A stretch of 5,284 nt of DNA. Source: Methanomassiliicoccaceae archaeon. GTDB taxonomy: Archaea > Thermoplasmatota > Thermoplasmata > Methanomassiliicoccales > Methanomethylophilaceae. Shown here in pieces: positions 1-4,559 of this stretch. The stretch is taken from positions 1 through 5,284 of the forward strand of contig JAIRTZ010000045.1 in the NCBI GenBank assembly GCA_031254685.1, given 5' to 3'. A program made the translations under genes and the position numbers. The stretch's first letter is position 1; each line of letters opens with the position of its first letter. Under the pieces are notes generated by a model that saw nothing but the letters and a program-made list of their open reading frames with translations, was not told where the DNA came from and did not search any database.

Positions 1-66
1 CAACGCCGCGATCGCCACAAGGAGGACAAAACGCCCCCCCCCCTTTCTGTCGATTGTCTTTTTCAT
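1..66 (-). CDS. N-terminus of an exported or membrane-anchored protein (partial)
   Basis: This is the 5' end of a leftward gene cut off by the window edge; only 22 codons are visible. They begin MKKTIDRKGGGR, a strongly basic stretch, and continue directly into the hydrophobic run FVLLVAIAAL. That is the n-region plus h-region of a Sec signal peptide or an N-terminal membrane anchor. A Shine-Dalgarno sequence (AAGGAA on the - strand, 75-80) lies 8 bases before the ATG, which supports this start. The three glycines come from an unbroken run of ten G on the coding strand, so a change of one or two bases would destroy the frame before the hydrophobic core. The mature protein is outside the window, so no function can be given. 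The start and export signal are fairly secure; everything else is unknown. Confidence 0.7.
   Translation of the reverse strand, partial: MKKTIDRKGGGRFVLLVAIAAL
34..43. repeat. Mononucleotide tract C10 (G10 on the coding strand)
   Basis: Ten consecutive C on the + strand lie inside the signal-peptide codons of the leftward gene at the left edge. At the present length the frame reads Lys-Gly-Gly-Gly-Arg and stays open into a hydrophobic core, so this length gives an intact signal peptide. No other run of this length was noticed in the window. It could be a slippage-prone switch or an assembly length error. Confidence 0.9.
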
Positions 67-74
67 GTTGATCA

Positions 75-80
75 TTCCTT
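75..80 (-). promoter_or_regulatory. Shine-Dalgarno site of the left-edge gene
   Basis: On the - strand this reads AAGGAA, 8 bases upstream of the ATG at 66. It matches a purine-rich ribosome binding site and supports this start codon for the signal-peptide gene. Confidence 0.55.
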
Positions 81-81
81 G

Positions 82-109
82 TCGGGGGAAATAGGAACGA
101 CTCTCCCGA
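82..109. promoter_or_regulatory. Dyad / possible 5'-UTR hairpin upstream of the left-edge gene
   Basis: The arms are TCGGGGGA (82-89) and TCTCCCGA (102-109), with a 12-base loop. In a leftward transcript 7 of 8 positions pair (one A-C mismatch); in a rightward one all 8 pair with one G-U. It lies just upstream of the Shine-Dalgarno site at 75-80. It could therefore be a leader hairpin or, if transcription starts nearer, an operator around the start site. Chance occurrence is possible. Confidence 0.3.
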
Positions 110-120
110 GGTCGTACCAT

Positions 121-150
121 GATATATGTATGAAACGAAATACTTAAAAA
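121..150 (-). promoter_or_regulatory. AT-rich promoter region of the left-edge gene
   Basis: Two TATA-like stretches are visible on the - strand: TACATATATC (130 to 121) and TTTTTAAGTA (150 to 141). With usual archaeal spacing they would place transcription starts near 100 or near 119, giving a leader of roughly 34 or 53 bases for the signal-peptide gene. Neither has a convincing BRE, so the choice between them is open. Confidence 0.3.
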
Positions 151-182
151 CGTAATGATGCGGACACATCCAAAATGCGACT

Positions 183-193
183 GAAAAATTTTA
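183..193 (-). terminator. Possible oligo-T terminator of the hydrolase gene
   Basis: About 20 bases past the hydrolase stop codon, the - strand reads AAAATTTTTC. A short U run without a stable hairpin is the usual form of archaeal intrinsic termination. The run is only five T long, so this is a weak call. Confidence 0.3.
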
Positions 194-211
194 TTATGCG
201 GCCGTAGGAGA

Positions 212-988
212 TCACTCGTTCTGTTTGAAGTGTTCGAGCATAACCTTGTGGTATGTGGACGGATTGATTATGTGCCCGGCACCCGGCACGCGGTACGCTT
301 TGCACCCCTTGATCTGCGACGTTATCCAGTCGCCGACTTCCGGAGGGACCATGATGTCGCTCAGGCCGTGTATGCACAGTGACGGTACTGAAACACATGA
401 CGGGCGGCTCCTGCCGTCGTACGCGTCCACCGCCTCCATTTGATCGACTATTCCGTCTATCGTCGATCCGAACGGCGTCTTGCTGCCTTTGATCCCTTTT
501 TCCTCCCTCTTCAGGAAGACGGACTCGGGGAAGCACATGACCTGCACGATCATCGACAGTACCTCAATGTCAGCGCCTTCCTTCACGGCGCGCATGGCGG
601 CCGCCATCGCGAAGCTTGAGCGCGACGGACGCCTCATGTACGGCGATATCAATGTCAGCGAGAGCACACGCTCCGGATGTTTGATCGAGAATTCGGTTAC
701 GATACAGCCGCCCATCGACCATCCGACCATGTGCGCCCTGAATATCGAAAGGTGATCGAGCAGCGCCGCCACATCGTCGGCCATGCCGGTCATCGTGATC
801 TTTCCGTTGTGCTTCGTCTTACCGGCGCCCCTGTTGTCTATCGTGACCGTCTTGTAACCCGGGAGCAGAGGTATCAGAACGTCCCAGAATGTTGTGTCCG
901 TACCCATTCCCGGGACGAGCACCACAGGTATTCCCTCGCCTTTCACCTCGTAATTTATCTTCTGTCCGTTGACGTCGGCCGTAGGCAT
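212..988 (-). CDS. Alpha/beta hydrolase
   Basis: A 258-residue protein of the alpha/beta hydrolase fold, a typical full length for single-domain members of the COG0596 (MhpC/PcaD/BioH-like) group. An oxyanion-hole segment, VPGMGTDTTFW, lies near residues 25-35, followed by the strand-turn DNRGAG at 51-56. The nucleophile elbow is GWSMGG with Ser91. The acid is probably Asp211 in LSDIMVPPEV, and the catalytic base is His239 in GAGHIINP. A lid occupies about residues 115-195. The complete triad implies an active cytoplasmic esterase, lactonase or C-C hydrolase, but the substrate cannot be read from sequence. No signal peptide is seen. The ATG at 988 starts directly before the first strand of the fold. 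It has no evident Shine-Dalgarno, so the transcript may be leaderless or nearly so. The ClbS-like gene lies 90 bases upstream on the same strand and shares a promoter element with this one. Confidence 0.9.
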   Translation of the reverse strand: MPTADVNGQKINYEVKGEGIPVVLVPGMGTDTTFWDVLIPLLPGYKTVTIDNRGAGKTKHNGKITMTGMADDVAALLDHLSIFRAHMVGWSMGGCIVTEFSIKHPERVLSLTLISPYMRRPSRSSFAMAAAMRAVKEGADIEVLSMIVQVMCFPESVFLKREEKGIKGSKTPFGSTIDGIVDQMEAVDAYDGRSRPSCVSVPSLCIHGLSDIMVPPEVGDWITSQIKGCKAYRVPGAGHIINPSTYHKVMLEHFKQNE

Positions 989-1014
989 TATTCGGCTTGA
1001 TGATAAAGCATGTA

Positions 1015-1028
1015 GAAAAAGTTAATGC
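1015..1028 (-). promoter_or_regulatory. Shared 14-base element, copy 1 (upstream of hydrolase)
   Basis: Read on the - strand, GCATTAACTTTTTC ends 26 bases before the hydrolase ATG. The same sequence with one change (GCACTAACTTTTTC) precedes the ClbS-like gene. The position fits an archaeal TATA-box region for a short or absent leader, or a site overlapping it. A second candidate is the adjacent CGAAAATATT (about 1029-1038, - strand), which looks like BRE plus TATA. Confidence 0.4.
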
Positions 1029-1078
1029 AATATTTTCGTCCCCGGAACGCACCGCCGTGGCACAATTTAGCACAGCCG

Positions 1079-1621
1079 TCACTTTTTGCACGTTTTTATG
1101 TGCAGCTTGATCTTCGTCATCGCCCATTCGTAGTGGCTCGCGGTGCAGCTTACGAAATACGCTCCGAGCGCATTGTTCCCCGTCCATTTGTAAAGGCCGC
1201 GTGAGAACAGTTCGGCGTCGGTGTGCGCTGCGACGATCTTCATGATCATGGCGTGGCTTTCCCGAAGCATCGTTTCGGAATCGTTCAGCGGTACGTCCTG
1301 ATACTTTTCCCATATCTTTCGGTTCAGGTCCGGCAGCGTCCTCCACGTGTACCCTTCGCCGGGCACCGCCGGCATGCCGCCTTTCACCGTTCCTTCGTGA
1401 TGCCATCTGCCGACCATCAGGTGCCATTCGTGAAGATGCACGAGCACGTCCCTCAGATTCCTGTCGCGGGCCCAATGCGCCTCCTTCCTCTTCGCGTCCT
1501 CACCGAAACAGAAGCCCATGTCGCGTTCGTCCGCGGACATGGAGCCGATCATCCTCAATAATTTATCGAATTGCGCTTCGGCCGCATCGATAAGTTCCGT
1601 CTTCGTCGCCGCTCTTGACAT
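1079..1621 (-). CDS. ClbS/DfsB family four-helix bundle protein (DUF1706)
   Basis: From the ATG at 1621 the protein is 180 residues, the usual size for the ClbS/DfsB family (DUF1706, DinB-like four-helix fold). The family signatures are clear in order: the N-terminal helix KTELIDAAEAQFDKLL (7-22), NLRDVLVHLHEWH (55-67), GEGYTWRTLPDLNRKIWEKY (88-107), and YKWTGNNALGAYFVSCTASH (144-163). The founding member, E. coli ClbS, protects its host from colibactin by opening the toxin's cyclopropane; most other members have no tested role, so self-protection or detoxification here is only a suggestion. An open frame continues upstream to a GTG at 1693. The ATG is preferred because a GGTG Shine-Dalgarno (1627-1630, - strand) lies 5 bases before it and family proteins start at this point. 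It is cytoplasmic, with no membrane segment. It is divergent from the regulator gene to its right. Confidence 0.88.
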   Translation of the reverse strand: MSRAATKTELIDAAEAQFDKLLRMIGSMSADERDMGFCFGEDAKRKEAHWARDRNLRDVLVHLHEWHLMVGRWHHEGTVKGGMPAVPGEGYTWRTLPDLNRKIWEKYQDVPLNDSETMLRESHAMIMKIVAAHTDAELFSRGLYKWTGNNALGAYFVSCTASHYEWAMTKIKLHIKTCKK

Positions 1622-1626
1622 CGCTG

Positions 1627-1630
1627 CACC
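1627..1630 (-). promoter_or_regulatory. Shine-Dalgarno core that decides the ClbS-like start
   Basis: GGTG on the - strand lies 5 bases before the ATG at 1621. It favours that start over the in-frame GTG at 1693, which would add 24 residues unlike anything in the family. Confidence 0.5.
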
Positions 1631-1654
1631 GTAGGGGCAATGGGCGAGGGTATT

Positions 1655-1668
1655 GAAAAAGTTAGTGC
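1655..1668 (-). promoter_or_regulatory. Shared 14-base element, copy 2 (upstream of ClbS-like gene)
   Basis: GCACTAACTTTTTC on the - strand ends 33 bases before the ATG at 1621. It matches the element at 1015-1028 at 13 of 14 positions, in the same orientation and at a similar distance from a start codon. It may be the core promoter or a regulator site shared by the two leftward genes. Confidence 0.4.
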
Positions 1669-1713
1669 GGAAATGCACGGATGTGTCCCGCACGCCATAT
1701 TTTCCAAGAATTA

Positions 1714-1722
1714 TCTATATAC
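1714..1722 (+). promoter_or_regulatory. TATA-like box of the regulator operon
   Basis: TCTATATAC lies about 35-40 bases before the regulator ATG, in the AT-rich part of the divergent intergenic region. Usual archaeal spacing would place the transcription start near 1740-1745, giving a very short leader that still holds most of the Shine-Dalgarno. No strong BRE is visible. This would drive the four-gene rightward operon. Confidence 0.45.
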
Positions 1723-1728
1723 AGATTA

Positions 1729-1741
1729 TGACATCACGTCA
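1729..1741. promoter_or_regulatory. Candidate operator: imperfect 13-base dyad TGACATCACGTCA
   Basis: The outer four bases on each side are exact inverted repeats (TGAC/GTCA), and 10 of the 12 non-central positions are symmetric. It sits between the TATA-like box and the Shine-Dalgarno of the XRE/cupin gene, around the predicted transcription start. A dimeric HTH regulator bound there would block initiation. Autoregulation is an inference. Confidence 0.35.
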
Positions 1742-1743
1742 GC

Positions 1744-1748
1744 AGGAG
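1744..1748 (+). promoter_or_regulatory. Shine-Dalgarno site of the regulator gene
   Basis: AGGAG lies 7 bases before the ATG at 1756, the strongest ribosome binding site in the window. It fixes the regulator start. Confidence 0.7.
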
Positions 1749-1755
1749 AGAGAAT

Positions 1756-2313
1756 ATGTCCAATGCAGACAAATTGGGTAAGAGAGTGCGCACATACAGA
1801 GAGAAATTAGGCCTGACGACGGAGCAGCTTGCGATAAATGCGGGGCTGAGCCTGAATCTGATCAACGATATCGAAAGCGGAAAGACGTATCCGCCGATCG
1901 GTTCGATCATTAAACTGTCGAGAGCATTGGGGCAGCGCGTCGGTACGTTCATGGACGATCAGTTCATTAAAGACCCGCTGATAGTCAGGGCGGACGCCAG
2001 GGATGAGGAGACGTCGTCGCACAGGGGCGCGGGCGGCCATTATCATTACTATCCGTTGGGCAAGGGGAAGACGGACCGTCACATGGAGCCGCTGTACATC
2101 AAGATAGAGGCGGACAACAAGGAAGAACTGTCGTCGCACGAAGGCGAGGAGTTCATAATCGTCATTTCCGGGGATATCAAACTGATCTACGGCAAGGAGA
2201 TACACAACCTCAAGGCGGGCGACACCGTATACTACAATTCCCTGGTGCCGCACCACCTGGGTTCCGCGAAAGGGACTGCTGAGATATTCGCCGTCATTTA
2301 TACTCCGGTGTGA
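1756..2313 (+). CDS. XRE-family helix-turn-helix regulator with C-terminal cupin domain
   Basis: A 185-residue cytoplasmic DNA-binding regulator. Residues about 7-62 form an XRE/Cro-type HTH: LGKRVRTYREKLGLTTEQLA, then AGLSLNLINDIESGKTYPPI with the recognition helix around 31-40. A linker holds the HYHYYPLGKGKTDRHMEP segment (95-112). A cupin_2 beta barrel fills about 112-184: first motif SSHEGEEFIIVISGD (126-140) and second motif GDTVYYNSLVPHHL (155-168). His128, Glu132 and His167 are possible metal or ligand contacts; the usual second His of cupin motif 1 is absent, as in many regulatory cupins. This architecture often accompanies AMP-dependent synthetase genes, and here that gene begins 5 bases downstream. 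A plausible model is a repressor or activator whose cupin senses an acyl or related metabolite. The ligand and the sign of regulation are unknown. A dyad at 1729-1741 is a candidate binding site. Confidence 0.93.
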   Translation: MSNADKLGKRVRTYREKLGLTTEQLAINAGLSLNLINDIESGKTYPPIGSIIKLSRALGQRVGTFMDDQFIKDPLIVRADARDEETSSHRGAGGHYHYYPLGKGKTDRHMEPLYIKIEADNKEELSSHEGEEFIIVISGDIKLIYGKEIHNLKAGDTVYYNSLVPHHLGSAKGTAEIFAVIYTPV

Positions 2314-2318
2314 GAAAG

Positions 2319-3971
2319 ATGAAGCGAAAAGAGATCACAACGAACGAAACGTTAGGCGAACTGCTGGAGAAGCGCGCCGCGGAGTTCCCGGACCATGACG
2401 CGATCGTTTACGTGGACCGCGACTTCAGGATGACGTGGAAGGAGCTTAACGAAACTGTCGACGTCATCGCGAAGGGCATGATGGCGATGGGCGTGAAGAA
2501 GGGCGATAAACTTGCGTTATGGGCGACTAACGTCCCTCATTGGGTGCCCGTGATGTTCGCGACGGCGAAGATCGGTGCCATTCTGCTGACGATAAACACG
2601 AACTACCGTTCCGCGGAGATCGATTATATCTTACGTCAGTCGGAGACGGAGCACCTGATGATGATCAACGGCTATCGTGACACGAGCTACGTCGGAACGA
2701 TATACGATCTTATTCCGGAACTGAAGACAATGCCGAGGGACAAGTTCCACTGCGAGAAATATCCGCATCTGAAGGACGTGATGTTCCTCGGTCCCGAGAA
2801 GCACCGCGGCATGTACTCGATGACCGAGATAATGTCGCTCGCGTGCCAGGTCACCGACGAGGAATTCAATGAAAGAAAGAAATTGAACAGATCCGACGAC
2901 GTGGTGAACATGCAGTACACCTCCGGAACGACCGGATTCCCGAAGGGCGTGATGTTAACGCATTACAACATAGCGAACAACGGGTTCTGGATAGGCGAGG
3001 CGATGAACTATTCCGAGAAGGACCGCATTTGCCTTCCCGTTCCGCTGTTCCACTGCTTCGGCTGTGTGCTGGGCGTGATGTCATCGCTTAATCACGGGTC
3101 TGCGATGGTATTGCTTGAACAATACGATCCCGTTGTGATGATGACGGCGATCGAGCAGGAACGGTGCACCGCGGCGTACGGTGTCCCGACGATGTTCATC
3201 GCTGTGCTTGAACACAAGTTATTCAGCAAATTCGATTTCAGTTCGATGAGAACGGGCATCATGGCCGGTTCTCCGTGTCCGATCAAGACAATGAACGACG
3301 TCGTGGAGAAGATGAACGCTTCGGAACTGACGATAGTCTTCGGTCTTACGGAATCATCGCCCGGAATGACACAAACGAGATTCGACGAACCGAGCCTTGA
3401 GCGCAAGTGCTCCACCGTCGGTCCTGCGATGCCCGGCGTCGAGGTTGAGATAATAGATCCGGAAACGCACAAGATCTGTCCTCCCGGCACGCCGGGAGAG
3501 TTCTGCTGCCGCGGGTACAACGTCATGAAAGGTTACTACAATATGCCCGAGGAGACGAAGAAGGCCATCGACAAGGACGGCTGGCTGCATTCCGGGGATA
3601 TCGGGATAAAGGATGCGCAGGGATACTTCTCGGTCACCGGAAGGATCAAGGACATGATCATACGCGGCGGGGAGAACATATATCCGAAGGAGGTCGAAGA
3701 TTTCCTTTACAATATGCCCGGTATACGCGACGTCCAAGTGGTCGGCGTTCCCAGCAAGAAATACGGCGAACAGCCGGGGGCGTTCATAATACTCAAGGAA
3801 GGCGCGTCGATGATACCCGAGGACGTTCAGGAGTTCTGCAGAGGGAAGATCGCGTGGTACAAGATCCCGAAGTACGTTTCCTTCGTTGAGAACTACCCTA
3901 TGACCGCAAGCGGCAAGATCATGAAGATGAAGCTCAGGGAGAAAGCGGGACAGATGTGGCCCGACGCGTGA
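2319..3971 (+). CDS. AMP-forming acyl-CoA synthetase (acyl-CoA ligase, ANL superfamily)
   Basis: Activates a carboxylic acid with ATP to an acyl-adenylate and transfers it to CoA. From the ATG at 2319 it has 550 residues, a normal full length. All core motifs are present: phosphate loop YTSGTTGFPKG (200-210), FGLTESSP (341-348), GWLHSGD (421-427) with ribose-binding Asp427, hinge GRIKDMIIRGGENIYP (441-456), and catalytic Lys533 in TASGKIMKMKLR. The overall pattern resembles FadD/medium-chain acyl-CoA synthetases more than acetyl-CoA synthetase, but the chain length or an aromatic substrate cannot be read from sequence. An in-frame GTG at 2310 would overlap the regulator stop by 4 bases. I prefer the ATG because GGTG (2307-2310) sits 8 bases before it and the GTG has no Shine-Dalgarno. 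Either start implies translational coupling to the regulator. No other beta-oxidation gene is in view, so the fate of the acyl-CoA is unclear. Confidence 0.95.
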   Translation: MKRKEITTNETLGELLEKRAAEFPDHDAIVYVDRDFRMTWKELNETVDVIAKGMMAMGVKKGDKLALWATNVPHWVPVMFATAKIGAILLTINTNYRSAEIDYILRQSETEHLMMINGYRDTSYVGTIYDLIPELKTMPRDKFHCEKYPHLKDVMFLGPEKHRGMYSMTEIMSLACQVTDEEFNERKKLNRSDDVVNMQYTSGTTGFPKGVMLTHYNIANNGFWIGEAMNYSEKDRICLPVPLFHCFGCVLGVMSSLNHGSAMVLLEQYDPVVMMTAIEQERCTAAYGVPTMFIAVLEHKLFSKFDFSSMRTGIMAGSPCPIKTMNDVVEKMNASELTIVFGLTESSPGMTQTRFDEPSLERKCSTVGPAMPGVEVEIIDPETHKICPPGTPGEFCCRGYNVMKGYYNMPEETKKAIDKDGWLHSGDIGIKDAQGYFSVTGRIKDMIIRGGENIYPKEVEDFLYNMPGIRDVQVVGVPSKKYGEQPGAFIILKEGASMIPEDVQEFCRGKIAWYKIPKYVSFVENYPMTASGKIMKMKLREKAGQMWPDA

Positions 3972-3972
3972 C

Positions 3973-3977
3973 GGTGA
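3973..3977 (+). promoter_or_regulatory. Shine-Dalgarno supporting the GTG start of the flavoprotein gene
   Basis: GGTGA lies 4 bases before the GTG at 3982 and just after the synthetase stop codon at 3969-3971. It supports a GTG start for the reductase. Confidence 0.55.
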
Positions 3978-3981
3978 TAAA

Positions 3982-4554
3982 GTGAAGGTTGTGGCGTTCA
4001 ACGGAAGCCCGAGGAAGAACGGCAATACCGCAAGCATGCTGAAACTGGTCCTTTCCGACCTGGAGAAGGAAGGCATCGAAACGGAGTTCGTACAGGTTGG
4101 CGGCGAATTGATCTCGGGATGCAGAGCGTGCGGCGCGTGCAGGCAGAACAAGGATATGAGATGCGTCGTCACGTCCGACAAGATGAACGAATGGATCAAA
4201 AAGATGAATGAGGCGGACGGCATTCTGATCGGTTCCCCGACATACATGGCCGGCCTTACGCCGGAAACGAAAGCGCTGATCGATCGCTGCGGTTACGTAA
4301 GCAGATCGAACGGCGGATTCCTTAAGCGGAAGGTCGGAGCGGCCGTCGCCGTCGCGAGACGCGCCGGCGCGGTGTGCGTGTTCGACAGCATAAACCATTT
4401 CTTTACGATCGCGGAGATGATCGTACCGGGCTCGTCGTACTGGAACCTCAGCCTTTCGCTGATGCCGGGCGATTTCGAGAAGGACGCGGAAGCGAACGGG
4501 ACGATGCACACTCTTGCCGAGAATTTCGCGTGGGTATTGAAAAAATTGAAGTGA
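3982..4554 (+). CDS. Flavodoxin-fold NAD(P)H:FMN reductase family protein, iron-sulfur-flavoprotein-like
   Basis: A 190-residue flavodoxin-fold protein. The first strand and FMN-phosphate loop are at the very start: MKVVAFNGSPRKNGNTASML (1-20). The isoalloxazine-side segment is GSPTYMAGLTPETKALIDR (84-102). Between them lie four cysteines, C47-x2-C50-x2-C53-x7-C61, which fits the compact CX2CX2CX(4-7)C pattern that binds a [4Fe-4S] cluster in archaeal iron-sulfur flavoprotein (Isf). This suggests a cytoplasmic one/two-electron carrier or a reductase of quinones, peroxide or O2 in an anaerobe; the cluster is inferred from cysteine spacing only. A cysteine-containing FMN reductase without a cluster is the alternative. 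The GTG start is supported by GGTGA at 3973-3977, and an N-terminus beginning at beta-strand 1 is normal. It lies 10 bases after the synthetase and 5 before apgM, so it is very likely co-transcribed with both. Confidence 0.88.
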   Translation: MKVVAFNGSPRKNGNTASMLKLVLSDLEKEGIETEFVQVGGELISGCRACGACRQNKDMRCVVTSDKMNEWIKKMNEADGILIGSPTYMAGLTPETKALIDRCGYVSRSNGGFLKRKVGAAVAVARRAGAVCVFDSINHFFTIAEMIVPGSSYWNLSLSLMPGDFEKDAEANGTMHTLAENFAWVLKKLK

Positions 4555-4559
4555 TCACG

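Noticed and set aside
135..150. BRE/TATA-like CGAAATACTTAAAAA on the + strand
   Set aside because: It resembles an archaeal promoter pointing right, but the only thing downstream on that strand is antisense to the hydrolase, with no credible gene. The AT-rich stretch more likely serves the leftward gene.
225..1000. Several + strand open frames antisense to the hydrolase
   Set aside because: The - strand frame holds a complete catalytic triad with correct spacing. The + frames start inside it, have no ribosome binding sites and show no domains.
819..1475. 218-codon open frame on the - strand overlapping the hydrolase and ClbS-like genes
   Set aside because: It is out of frame with two well-supported genes and spans the intergenic gap between them. 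Its product is of low complexity, rich in Arg and Gly, with no motif.
1622..1693. N-terminal extension of the ClbS-like protein to a GTG start
   Set aside because: It would add 24 residues not typical of the family and would run through the shared promoter-like element. The ATG at 1621 has a GGTG site 5 bases upstream.
3354..4247. 297-codon open frame on the - strand
   Set aside because: It lies antisense across the end of the acyl-CoA synthetase and the start of the flavoprotein gene. Both of those carry unmistakable motifs in the + frames. The translated - product has no recognisable domain and is rich in Arg, Leu and His, as expected for a shadow frame.
4533..4546. A GTATTGAAAAAATTGA string resembling the shared 14-base element
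   Set aside because: It lies inside the last codons of the flavoprotein gene (WVLKKLK), matches only at the GAAAAA core, and is explained by coding.
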